Below, one piece after another: positions 10,718 to 20,743 of a DNA stretch of 64,000 nt. Source of the stretch: Brachypodius melanocephalos (Eukaryota > Chordata > Aves > Passeriformes > Pycnonotidae). The notes under the pieces were generated by a model. That model worked only from the letters and a program-made list of their open reading frames with translations, had not been told where the DNA came from and made no database searches. The stretch's first letter is position 1; each line of letters begins with the position of its first letter. The translations under genes and the position numbers were made by a program. The stretch spans positions 15,120,413-15,184,412 of the forward strand of contig VZSR01003806.1 in the NCBI GenBank assembly GCA_013398615.1, given 5' to 3'.

Positions 10718-11699
10718 TGTGATGCTTGACCTCTATGCAGCAGCCTGGTGGGCTGACCCTGGCTGGATGCCTGGTGCCCACCAAAGCCACTCTGCCCTTG
10801 CCCTCCTCAACTGGGCAGGAGAGAGAAAATATCATAAAAGTCTCGTGGGTTTAGATAAGGGCAGAGAGAAATCACTCACCAGTGCCTGTCATGGGCAAAA
10901 CAGAGCCCACTTGGGGAAATCAGGTTAATTTATTACCAATCAAATCAGAATAGGGTAACGAGAAATAGAACTAAATCTTAAAACACATTCCTACCACCAC
11001 TCCCTTCTTCTCTGGCTCAGCTTTACTCCCCATTCCTCTGCCTGCTCCTCCCAGCATCACAGAGGAATGGGGAATGGGGGCTGTGGTCAGTTCATCACAC
11101 GTTGTCTCTGCTGCTCCTTCCTCCTCAGTGGGAGGACTCCTCACAGTCTTCCCCTGCTCCAGCACAGGGTCCATCCCAAGGAAGTCAGCCCTCTATGAAC
11201 TCCTCCAGCTGAGTCCTTTCCACGGCAAGAGCTCTGCACAAACTGCCCTGGCAGGGCTCCCTTTGCAGGCTGCAGCTCCTTCAGGAGCAGGCTGCTCCAG
11301 CAAGGGTGCTCCAGAGGATCACAACTCCTGCCAGCAGGTCAGGAGCATGAGCTCCTTTCTCCATGGAGCCACGAGTCCTGCCAGGAGCCTCCTCCAGCAT
11401 GGGCTTCACAGAGGGTCAGAGGCTCCTTTGGGCTGCAGGTGATCTCTGCTCCCCCGTGGGCCTCCATGGGCAGCACCTGGAGCATTCCTGCCTCTCCTTT
11501 ACTGACTTGGCTGCCTGCCTGAGTGTTGCTCTCACGCATTCTCAACCCTCTCCCCAGCTATAGTTGCACAGGTTTTTTCACCCTTCTAAAATACATTATC
11601 CAAGAGGTGCTATCTTCTGACAGCTTCTCACAAAAGTCACGCCTGTAGCCCCACTGCTGTCAGCGTCCCAAACCTTACAAGGCAAACCCAACACAAACA
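10718..11699 (-). mobile_element. Solo LTR of an avian endogenous retrovirus (982 bp)
   Basis: On the plus strand the element starts TGTGATGC and ends ACACAAACA, giving the expected TG...CA ends. Much of it follows a long LTR type that recurs in neoavian genomes: 'ggctggatgcctggtgcccaccaaagcc', the stretch around 'cagttcatcacacgttgtctctgc', and a repeated GC-rich 'ctgctccag' section. The polyadenylation signal AATAAA lies on the minus strand at 10929-10934, so sense is minus. No retroviral internal region or second LTR flanks it, so it is a solo LTR left by recombination. I see no clean target-site duplication. The family name is not certain. Open frames inside it are not genes. Confidence 0.8.
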
Positions 11700-12864
11700 G
11701 CATTTATTATGTGACCCACTGTAATGTCCAAATACTGCTTTGCAAGACTGTTATCTTTCTTATCTCTGGTTTTTTATTATATTTTCTCAGCTGTTTATCC
11801 CCACCTAGGTGCAGAACCATGGATTTTTTTTAATTAAATTCTGTGTTGTTTTCAACACTATTTCTCTTACTTGTTGTGATAATTCTGAATTAATTATTAT
11901 CTTCCAATCTATTTGCTGCCTCTTTCAGATACATTTCACTTCCAGGTTTAATAAGCATATTCTAGAGACCTGGTATGGGATTGTAATGAAAACACTGAAC
12001 ATACTAAGCCTATGCAATATCCTCAATTCATCATGGCAGTTTGGCAGTGAAGCACTGGCAACTGCTCTGAATGCAGCATCCCCAGACACCTTTGTCCCCA
12101 CTCTACAGTAACCCCAACCTGCCTGTGTTATGTGAGACCCTAAACACAGCCTAGCTATACCATGTCTATACCCTTAAGGCATGTTACTTCACATAAAAAG
12201 ATTTTGGATTGATCTGATATGATTAAATCCTGACAAATTATTTAACACTCACTGCATACTGCCAAAAAATTTGCTACTTACTCATCTGGTGTTCTTTTAG
12301 GTGTCCTACAAAAGTACTGTTGGATTTCCTTATCTAACATGTTCCAACAAAAAGAATTGGCCCATCATTCTATAACCTTCCCTTTTGACTTTTTATTTTA
12401 ATTTGTCTTATGTTTGCCCTTTTCCAGTCTTAGAAAACTTGGTCCATCTCCACATATTTTCAAAATGTACTGAGAGACTGCTGGGATTGCTTCAGCTAGG
12501 GTATTCACAAACCTGAGCAGGATTTCAAGGTTGGAGAATCAGAAATTTCTAAGCGTACTCAAAGCAAGCCTTTCTTTCTTCTTCCTCCTTGTCATTGATG
12601 TTAGTTGTGATAACAGTTTGAACACCTTCATAACATGCAGCACAGAAGAGTAGTGATTCAGTCCTTGCAGCCTCTCCTGGGAGAGGCAAGGGATGGCCAA
12701 ACTAAGCTCTCCACAAAGCTCCTGAAGTCAGCACACAGGGAAACTCTTCCAGTTTCCAAGGAACCAAGATTAATCCAAACCAGACTCCAACAATAATCTT
12801 CAACTCACAGAAGTTATTTCAAGATATGGGAATCATGTTTTCCCTGCATTTTTGCTTCCACTCA
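11700..12864. other. no feature recognised
   Basis: AT-rich unassigned sequence between the LTR and the next CR1 piece. A 101-codon plus-strand open frame at 11809-12111 has no splice context or recognisable domain. Confidence 0.45.
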
Positions 12865-13021
12865 GAATCCTAGAATCACAGAATGGTTTGGGTTGGAATG
12901 GACTCTAAAGTCCATCCAGTTCCAACTCCTGCCATGGGCAGAGACATCTTCCACCACATCAGGTTGCTCAGAGCCCCATCCAGCTTGGCCTTGAACACTT
13001 CCAGAGATGGGGATCCACCAC
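12865..13021 (-). repeat. CR1 LINE 3'-end fragment
   Basis: Nearly consensus text of the reverse-complemented CR1 3' end: 'cacagaatggtttgggttgg', then 'ccatgggcagagacatcttcc', then 'ccatccagcttggccttgaac'. Low divergence marks it as one of the younger CR1 copies here. It breaks off at 13021 without coding sequence. Confidence 0.95.
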
Positions 13022-13704
13022 AGAATGTGAAATAACAGGCTTAGATAACCTTCTAGCTCGGGTGGAAAAATTAAGGAGTGTTGAAGGCTTGTAACTAAAA
13101 CTTTTTTGCCAAAAAGTTTGTTCAGTTTCTATGCAACAATGATTTTCAGTCTCTGAAAATATCCAAACATTACATATAAAATGATCCATTTAAAGCTAAA
13201 ATATACTTTAAAAATCAAATGTCCCAAACATTGTGGCTATTAGACTTAGGAAATTTCATGCAATTTTTATTTGTGCACAAGGATGATTATTTTTTGAATG
13301 TAACAGGTTTTTTGAAGACCTCAGCCTTATTGATTTTGGAAGAGACGAACAATACCTCCAAACATCATGCTAAATCCAATAGTATTTAACTATTTTGATC
13401 TAAATATTTTGTAACACATTATTGAAAGTGCAGTGACAATATTCTGATCCCACCTACGGGGAAGAATTACATGTTCTTTGCATTCGAGTTTGATGGATAT
13501 ACTCCATTGGCATAGGGGGGAAATGCCCATTATCTTTAATTAAGGTAAAGCACAAATGTTTAAAAGACAAGGCAACCTCATTTGTTACAAAAAGACATAG
13601 CAGCAGGTGGGGAGGTACAAAAGTGTTTTTTAGCTACATCCAGCTTCAAATTTTCATAAAGACAGCAAATAGAGTGAGTTTAAATCCTTTACATCACTAC
13701 TCAC
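13022..13704. other. no feature recognised
   Basis: AT-rich sequence with no repeat or exon that I can support. Confidence 0.45.
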
Positions 13705-13842
13705 TGAGAAAAAGGACTCACTAACATCACTGTCAAGGCCAGCCAGCCTAAAGTCAAATTGCAATTCTATGACTATGGATGAAGTTCTGTGGAAAGCAGA
13801 CAAATAAACTGTAGATTTTGTAAAGAATGGCCTGAGAAACAT
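13705..13842 (-). CDS. Weak exon candidate, gene unknown
   Basis: On the minus strand a long T/C tract ending 'cccccccag' precedes 13842, and 'ttctca|gtgagt' follows 13705. The 138 bases between are open in phase 0 (46 codons; ends ...LDSDVSESFFS). A second frame is also open for 28 codons, which weakens the case. The strong polypyrimidine tract could simply be a G/A microsatellite (7 G, 9 A on plus). The candidate lies upstream of the better exon at 10472-10639, but a phase-0 end does not join to that exon's phase-1 start. Confidence 0.2.
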
Positions 13843-14118
13843 CTGGGGGGGAAAAAAAAAGTAAACAGAAGTTTCAGGGATTAATGTACATGGATGCATC
13901 ATTAAATAAATAATTATATTGAAATATTTTAAATCAAAGCATATTAATTATAGAACTCAGCTTCCTACATTAGAAAACAATTAAAACACTTTATCATTTC
14001 ATAACTTGTTGAGTTGCTTAGAGTATTTACAAAAAGCATTTCTTTCTGACTTTAAGTTCCGTGGCTGGGCAGATGTTTTGCACAACTGAAGAAGGATTTC
14101 AGAGGTCCTGCTAAATGG

Positions 14119-14281
14119 CAGCACAGCAGCCACTCCTCCCAGTTTTATATCATCAGCAAACTTCCTGTGAAGGGTCTCTATCCCCTAATCCAAGTCACTA
14201 ATGAATTAGTACAGGACATAGTACTGACCCTGGCGGGATACCACCCCCTTTGCTGGATTTCACTAGTTGGCTTTGGTGTCC
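14119..14281 (-). repeat. CR1 LINE fragment (RT coding region)
   Basis: On the plus strand 'cactcctcccagttttatat' and 'catcagcaaacttcctg' followed by 'ggatttcactagttggc' match the reverse complement of the CR1 RT segment around the FADDTK-type motif and the following coding part. It is heavily mutated and short. It overlaps the upstream end of the copy at 9160-9977 in consensus terms, so it is a separate insertion. Confidence 0.75.
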
Positions 14282-15272
14282 CAGTGTTCCCCACTCTAGC
14301 TGCCCCTACCTTGCTTTCCTGGCTTTTTCCCATTTAATCCGTATGACACAGTGTCTGCCTCACAGGAGGAAAGAAAAGCTACAAATAAAAGAAAAAAGAA
14401 AGAAAACTGAGTGAACAGGTTCAAGCACTGTCATGTGATCCTCCAGACATGTCAAGCATCAGTGCTGTCCTTGATATGGCCTTTGCCAACTCATTAACCC
14501 ATGACAATGCCTAGCCATCACCCGGGAGTTCTTCCAGCTCAAAGATGGTCCCAAAAAGTAGTTTGAAAATAGAAATCCTGTTATATGGACTGGAAAGTAA
14601 CTTGAGTGTTAAATTGGGTTTATCTAAGCAAAATAATCTGTTCCATGGCATCATGGACAGAGGATGGCCCCATAGCTGGTCTCTGGCAAAGCCTTGCCCC
14701 TAGTCAATTGCCACTCTGAGTCTCATGACAGCTAAACCCCTTCTTCATCTGAGCCTTGAGCATTTGTTCAAATTTCTGTGAAGAAATGCTTAACACCATG
14801 TACACATACCTGCAGAAAATTCTGTATTTTCAGTGGCAGTGTAACAAAACAACACAAAATGTACCAAAAAACCTATTGTGCTTTGCTTCATAGGAAACAT
14901 GCAATTAATTCTTCTGGTGAAAAAAAGAGGTGTGAGGAACTTGTCAAATTTGCTATCTTGCTGTCTCTCATTCTTTTGGGTTCAATACAGTCAAACAGGT
15001 TTTATAACAGGAAGAAATCTCTTCATCCCTTTCTGTTGTGCACATTCATGATGCAGAATTGTGGGGAGGTTTCTTTACACTCTACAACTGAAACTACATG
15101 AAAAGGTCATTCCTTATATAACAATACATCAGGAACACATGAGAGTGGCTGGCAAAATTTTTAAAATCCCATATGCAGAAATCTTTTATGGAATATGCAC
15201 AGTTATTCACTTTGGCAGTGGACATGCTCTTTCATACCTTGAGTTTTCCTCGTCTGATCCTCGTCCTTTCAG
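14282..15272. other. no feature recognised
   Basis: Mixed-composition sequence. At 14452-14500 the plus strand reads VLDMAFANSLTHD, vaguely like an RT palm, but no supporting repeat text surrounds it. Open frames of about 107 codons near 14778-15101 and 15061-15381 look like chance. Confidence 0.4.
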
Positions 15273-15318
15273 CAGAATCAGTAGCTCAGCAATGACATTT
15301 GTAGAGTTACAAAGCAGG
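15273..15318 (+). other. Small exon-like segment between strong splice sites
   Basis: A pyrimidine-rich acceptor (15243-15272, ending 'tcgtcctttcag') and a strong donor (CAGG|GTAAGT at 15318/15319) bracket 46 bases. One frame is open across it (1 nt, then RISSSAMTFVELQSR). It could be a micro-exon of a coding gene or an exon of a non-coding transcript. No partner exon on the plus strand was found nearby, so this stays weak. Confidence 0.22.
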
Positions 15319-16970
15319 GTAAGTATCTATTTAATACCATCAAAGGAACTGATAGAAAGTAGGGAACTTCAGGACATTTAAAAAATGATTTTACTTGCTT
15401 TTTCCTTATCTGGATTTTTTTGTTTTCCTTTTTTTCCTAATTAAGATTTTATTGAGTTTTCCATAATGGAAGACTATAACCAATCAACGAAAGTATTATC
15501 ATATGAATTTTAGCTTAGTAATTTACTGGGGCAAATTCATTTCTTTTTCTAGCAGGCCGAGAAGCTGTAACTTCAGGTGCAGTCAATCACATCTTTGGGA
15601 ACATTAAGCAGAGGAAGCAAGAAATGGGAAGCACCAGCATAAATTAGATAAAAAAACCTAAACAAAGACTGAAAAGAAGGCTAAATTCAGTTTACCAGCA
15701 AAATCTGATGTGCTACGTACATGAAAATTTGAAACTTTAGAAGAATTCATGAGTCAGCCATTCAGGGAATCATACCAGGAAGCTAATGAGTTTATTCTCA
15801 TATGAGACTCCATGAAAGAGAAAATGGTCTGTGAAAGAAATTCCAGAAAGCCATACATACCTCAAATCATTTCCAGCCAACCCATCAGCTCTTCCCAAGA
15901 GGAATTAGGAGTTGCTGTTCCTGGGGTAAAGGCTGATTGGCATGCTGGTCAAGTAGCTCCACCTGTGGAGAGCACTCAGAGCCTGTGGTCACTTTGCCAT
16001 CACAATATCTTCATGCCAACACCCACAGAAAGCTCTGTGCAGAGTCCCACCCTAAATCTGCAAAGGCTGGATCAGCTTGGGCTGGTTGTTTCTGCACATT
16101 GAATGGTTTGGCTTTACTCAAAGGAATCTGTTCTGCCATTCCCAGCAGCTCCCACCGCCACCAAGATTTTGCATATAGCAGGATAGGGCAGCAGAAGGCT
16201 TAGCCCAGGTCCCAGTATCTCTGAGTGGGAACTATCTGACCCAGTGTCAAGACTTGTCTCATTCTTACCAGGCAACAGGATGCACTTCAGCACCCCATGC
16301 CAGATGTCTTCTTCAATATGAGGCAAATTGCATCTTTGAGAGTGCTTATTTCTTTCTATCAGCTATAAAGAGATCTTAAGGTAAATAATTCAGGTGTATC
16401 TTTCAACACCAAACACTTCAATATAGCTGAGATAAATGCATGCTATATGTCCACAACACCAAAAAAAAAAGCACTACAATTAGTGCCAGTTAGAGTGACA
16501 GGGTTTGTCAGTCCTGACTCTTAATTTGTCCCACCTTTCTCAGAAAAAGAGAGATCTATGATAAAGTTTACAGAGGTTACCATCCAACATCAAGCCACAC
16601 TGGCAGGTTTCTTACATAAAGTTTTCAATTTAACATTTTTCACAAGAAAAAAATTTTAGATATACATGTGTGCATATATAAAAAATTAAATATAATAAAA
16701 AATTAATAATGAAAAATAAATGAAGGTTTTCCTTGATCTAAAGTTGAGAAACCTGCATTTGGGGAATATTTATTATTTTCTGGAATACATAAGAATTATA
16801 TTTGACTGAAGATGAACAATAACAGAGCGAAATCAAGGTTTTAATTAATCACTGAGTGCTTGTCATTTTGACAACTAAAGAATTGGGAAGCTGCAAAGAA
16901 CCAAAGTGAAACAACATCAATCATCTGACTACAATAAATAATTTAATAAAAAAAATCACTGAATAACTAT
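15319..16970. other. no feature recognised; AT-rich tract at 16650-16720
   Basis: Unassigned sequence. 15890-16330 is GC-richer with overlapping open frames on both strands but no splice context. 16650-16720 is a low-complexity A/T tract. Confidence 0.45.
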
Positions 16971-17168
16971 GAGGTCTAAGGAGGTAAAACAAAAAAGATA
17001 GAGAAGTAAAACAGGAGCATCAGAAAAACTATGTACAGCTAACCCTATTTATATTATTATTACACAACAGTCTCAATCTCCATCACATCTTTTGCTATGC
17101 AGAATAAAACACCATACTCATTTACCTTGGAGATGAACATCACAGCTTTTAGAAAGAAAAATAAAACA
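16971..17168. repeat. Unnamed direct repeat R1, copy 2
   Basis: Second copy of the element at 6836-7025, same orientation, about 10.1 kb away. It starts 'gaggtctaaggaggtaaaac' and ends 'aaaaataaaaca'. It carries about 9 extra bases ('cttttgcta') relative to copy 1. Confidence 0.85.
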
Positions 17169-18579
17169 AATTTACACTGACATTAATATATTATTTTATC
17201 ATGTTTTCCATGAAGCTAATTAGTCTCATCAGCAAATACAGAAAAAGAAAAAAACAAATAATTTAGTTGCCATCATGCAGCATCACATGCAGGTCCAGCA
17301 CCCTGCTTGGTGCCCATCTCACAGAACCTGCAATCAACCAAAGCCAGCCACAGGGAGCACTGACAAAATTAAGAGTTAACAAGTGCCAAGCAATGAACAC
17401 AGTGAGGAACAACTTTACATAACCAGCAGTGCCTCACACTAGATTGTGCTCTGAAAACTTCACCTCAATCTTCAGCAGGGGCCAGAATGACAAACAGACT
17501 ATTAAAAATTAGCAGCATAAGGCAGAGGGCAAAATGTAAAACAGCATTATGCCATTGTGGAAACCCACTGTGTGGATAAGGAATCTTTCCATAAGCTATA
17601 ATGGGGCAGTGTTAAAGGGCAGTGCTGGAGCAGCTGAGCCTCTGGTCTGACACAGTGGAGCAGTTTTTGTGTTTTCACATTCTGCGAGATTTATTTGGAC
17701 AGAATGTGGACCTAAAGCAAGAGTAAACTGTGCATGTTTCATTTCATATCTAAGAGCTTATGGGACATGATTGTGTCAGGATAAAAGTAAAAAAGCCAAA
17801 TAATGCTCTCTTTCCTTTTTTAAAAAATATATTCTGGCCCCTCTCTCTGGACAGAACATGCTCATACAATATCATTTCCTCTCTCCTTTGCTTAGGTATC
17901 AAATAGACTCAAATGTACATATATCTACATACATGTAACTACACATATAAAAAGTCCCATCACGTTTCCAAAACGGCACAGGACAAAGCCGCTGTCAGCA
18001 ACACTGCAGCACTTCAGCAAGATTCCAGCAAGGTAGAGGAGAGGCAGGACCAACTTTGATTAAGTGGTTTTACAGAGTGCTAGGAAAATCCTGATACATT
18101 TTCCTCCATGAGGAAGTTTCACAGTAAAACACTGAAATCATCCAAAATTATTGCATGCTTCAATCCTGAAGTCAGCCAGTGGCCTTCTCCACATGAGATC
18201 TTCTCTAGGAGTTCAAGCACTCAGGCTTTCAGCAGGCTGCAACATCTGCTGCTCTCAATTCCTGCTCCAGGTCTGCAGCTGAATTGGCAGCTGGTCTGGC
18301 TTGGCAGGTAGAAGGGGATGGTCGTGAAGGAGGAATCCTTCTACCCCAGCTGGTTCCTCCAGGGGTGGTGTCAGCAGTGTCCTCATACCTGCAGAGACCT
18401 TTCTGAAATTAGTGTTATGCACCTTCTCTGTCTAATGCAGTTTATTCCTTTCATCTGGGATTATTTTCCCCTTTGACCCATGGCCCCTTGTCATTTAAAC
18501 ACAGTATGGGTTGCAACACACCTTCCAGCTTTTCTGGGGGTTAGTGGGCACCAGCCCATGATGTGGTAAAGGGGGCTGC
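17169..18579. other. no feature recognised
   Basis: Unassigned sequence, AT-rich at the left and moderately GC-rich after 18200. No repeat family or exon that I can support. Confidence 0.45.
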
Positions 18580-18920
18580 AGAGCCAGACTGGGGAGCAGA
18601 GCAGATGCCCTGAGCTGTGCTGAGGGATGGCATGGATTGGGAGAGAGTGAGCGAGCCGTGGATGCCAGCGCTGCAGCTGAGTGGCACAGAGCGAGCTGTC
18701 ACTCCTGGCAGACATCACAGGTAGGCACAATAAAACGCTGTGTTGAAAGATTTTCTTGGCTAATTGTTGTTTTGTTTCAGTTAATTACACCTCCTTAAAT
18801 TGCAGGGTGCAGCACCCCTGCCTGCCCGGCCAGCAGCCCTCAGGATTCCCTCCCTGCAGCTGAGCTTGCTGCGCACATTCGCTCCTTTGGCCGCCTGCTC
18901 GCACGTCAAGCCCCGCGGTC
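18580..18920. other. Isolated CpG-rich patch
   Basis: GC-rich patch with a dozen or more CpG sites ('gagcgagccgtgg', 'ccagcgctgcag', 'gccgcctgctcgcacgtc', 'ccccgcggtcc') in otherwise CpG-poor DNA. No open frame of note. The middle (18723-18800) is AT-rich, with AATAAA and a 'ttgttttgtttcag' acceptor-like string. It could be a small regulatory island, an LTR remnant or a non-coding exon. Confidence 0.35.
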
Positions 18921-19056
18921 CATTAATCATTTCAACCACTCTTCACTCTACAAAATAACATAATAGACTCCTAAAAATGAGAGATGAAGAGGGCTAGCAG
19001 CACCATCCAATCCCTTCCCCTTCCCAGGGAATATTTCTCCAGTCTATTTTTCTTAC

Positions 19057-19334
19057 CTATTTTTTGATGTCTCAGGTTTAGGGCAACGATTCTTCTGCCA
19101 GTTCTTCCACTTTGTTAATGACGGGATGATGGATAATAGATTTTGTTTCTGTAACCTCTTCACTTTCTTCAGCGGAACTTTTTGAAATAATCCCACCAGG
19201 ATTTCTTTCAATCTTAAGTTCAAGGGTTGGCAGTGGCGAAGAGCAACTCATCTCATCCGTATTCTCACGCCACGTTAAACACAAAATGCTTCAGCAGTTT
19301 AGTTTCTCCACACAGCTTTCAGCTGCCCTCTGTG
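19057..19334 (-). pseudogene. Coding-like exon with two frame breaks, gene unknown
   Basis: On the minus strand an acceptor 'gttcttcccatgcag' precedes 19334 and a donor AG|GTAAGA follows 19057. One frame has strong coding character (LELKIERNPGGIISK, ESEEVTETKSIIHHPVINK, VEELAEESLP), acidic and probably disordered. It is broken twice: an in-frame TGA at 19291-19293, and a TAA at 19078-19080. Just before the TAA, one extra C in a CCC run appears to shift the frame; past it the neighbouring frame is open to the donor (KPETSKN). The simplest reading is a decayed exon. Other readings are that translation starts at the downstream ATG (19246-19248), that these are sequencing indels, or that the open frame is chance. 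I do not recognise the protein. Confidence 0.35.
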
Positions 19335-20424
19335 CTGCATGGGAAGAACTAAGCCCTCAGGGTAAGGACTTATTTCTTTTCCTTACCGTGCTAACCCCAG
19401 GCTCTTCCAAAGTAGAGAGTCTGTTGTCACTGGAGCCCAAATATGACAAATTATGTGTAGATAATTTTCTGATATACCCATCTATCTCCCTAAGTGTGGT
19501 GAGACCACCAAAGGAAAATAGCAGGTGATGGACCTGAAAGATACTGAAAGTTATGTCTGCTTTTTTACATGCATCCTTATGAAACAGATTATCTTAGAGG
19601 TTGGTTAGAAAAAAACTACAAACTCAGTTCTCCACCCCTTTTTTGTGTATTTATTGCTTGGTTAATAAAATGGTAAAAATATTTACATGGCAATGAGCAC
19701 ATTTACATACACAGAATATTATAAAAAGTGTATGGTTTTCCCTCCCTGCAGCATGCAAAAATGAGTAGCTGCTTAACAACCATTGTTATTGCAGGGAAAA
19801 CCTAGGAGAAATACTTACTCTACACTAGTGCTAATAGTGAAACAATATGCAATTTTTTAGACTTCAAATTATTTTAATGGGTTTAGGTACCTTATCCTTC
19901 TTGAATTTCAGGAACAGCTGCATCTCACATGTAATAGTTACCCCAAAGCAGCTACACATTTAGTACTCCATGGCAAAGACAAATGGACTTTGGCTTTCTC
20001 AAAGGATGGTACAGAGTAGTTCCCAGCTCCTTCACCAGCTTCTCTTCACACCGTTGGGCTGATATACTCTGGTTTTATTTTCTTTATGAACAGGATGACA
20101 AAGATGGAGCTACTCAAGTAGAAAGCAGAGCTATGCCTGTTTGATCTTCAATATATAGAAACATTTTCACAAAAAAAGTCTTGAGAAATAAGGCAGTATT
20201 CAACATTTACCACGTATAACTGTACCACTCCATGTCCAAGCCTTTTCCTGCATATACAAGAGAAATTATAGAAAGTTTTTAGAGTAGCTGTGGGCCCACA
20301 GCTCCACAGCTTACCTACAAAATAGTGTAGGACTTCTCATTTAAGACCACTGACAGAACTTTATTATGAAATCCTGGTCTCTGGTTCTTTCAGTCTGGCC
20401 CATCTGGAAATGAATGAGTCTACA
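19335..20424. other. no feature recognised
   Basis: AT-rich unassigned sequence with short chance open frames only. Confidence 0.45.
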
Positions 20425-20643
20425 TGAGGCCACTACGGTGCTCAACAGGGCTGTAGAATCTCTTCTGTGAGGAAATGCTGAGAGAGTTGGGTTGATCAGC
20501 CTGGAGAAGAGAAGGCTTTAAGAAACCTTATAACAACTTTTAGTACCCAAAGGTGCTCCAAGGGAGCTGGAAAGGGACTTTTTGCAAGGGCATGTAGTGA
20601 CAGGACAAGGCAGAAATAGCTTTCAACTGCATAAGGATAGGTT
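20425..20643 (+). repeat. CR1 LINE fragment, cut by assembly gap
   Basis: 'gttgatcagcctggagaaga' followed by 'gaaggcttt', and 'gggactttttgcaagggcat' followed by 'gtagtgacaggacaagg', are standard sense-strand CR1 text from the end of ORF2. The copy runs into the gap at 20644, and the sequence after the gap is not CR1, so its 3' end is hidden. Confidence 0.9.
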
Positions 20644-20743
20644 NNNNNNNNNNNNNNNNNNNNNNNNNNNNNNNNNNNNNNNNNNNNNNNNNNNNNNNNN
20701 NNNNNNNNNNNNNNNNNNNNNNNNNNNNNNNNNNNNNNNNNNN
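20644..20743. other. Assembly gap (100 N)
   Basis: Exactly 100 N, the usual placeholder for a gap of unknown size. It interrupts a CR1 copy. Confidence 1.

Noticed and set aside
10971..11563. Several open frames on both strands
   Set aside because: They lie inside the solo LTR, which has no coding genes in this family.
9160..14281. One CR1 element split by a 4 kb insertion (9160-9977 plus 14119-14281)
   Set aside because: The two pieces overlap in consensus terms around the 'cactcccacccaacttggtg' segment, so they are separate insertions.
14443..14520. RT-like string VLDMAFANSLTHD on the plus strand
   Set aside because: No flanking CR1 or retroviral text in the same orientation supports it; a short resemblance only.
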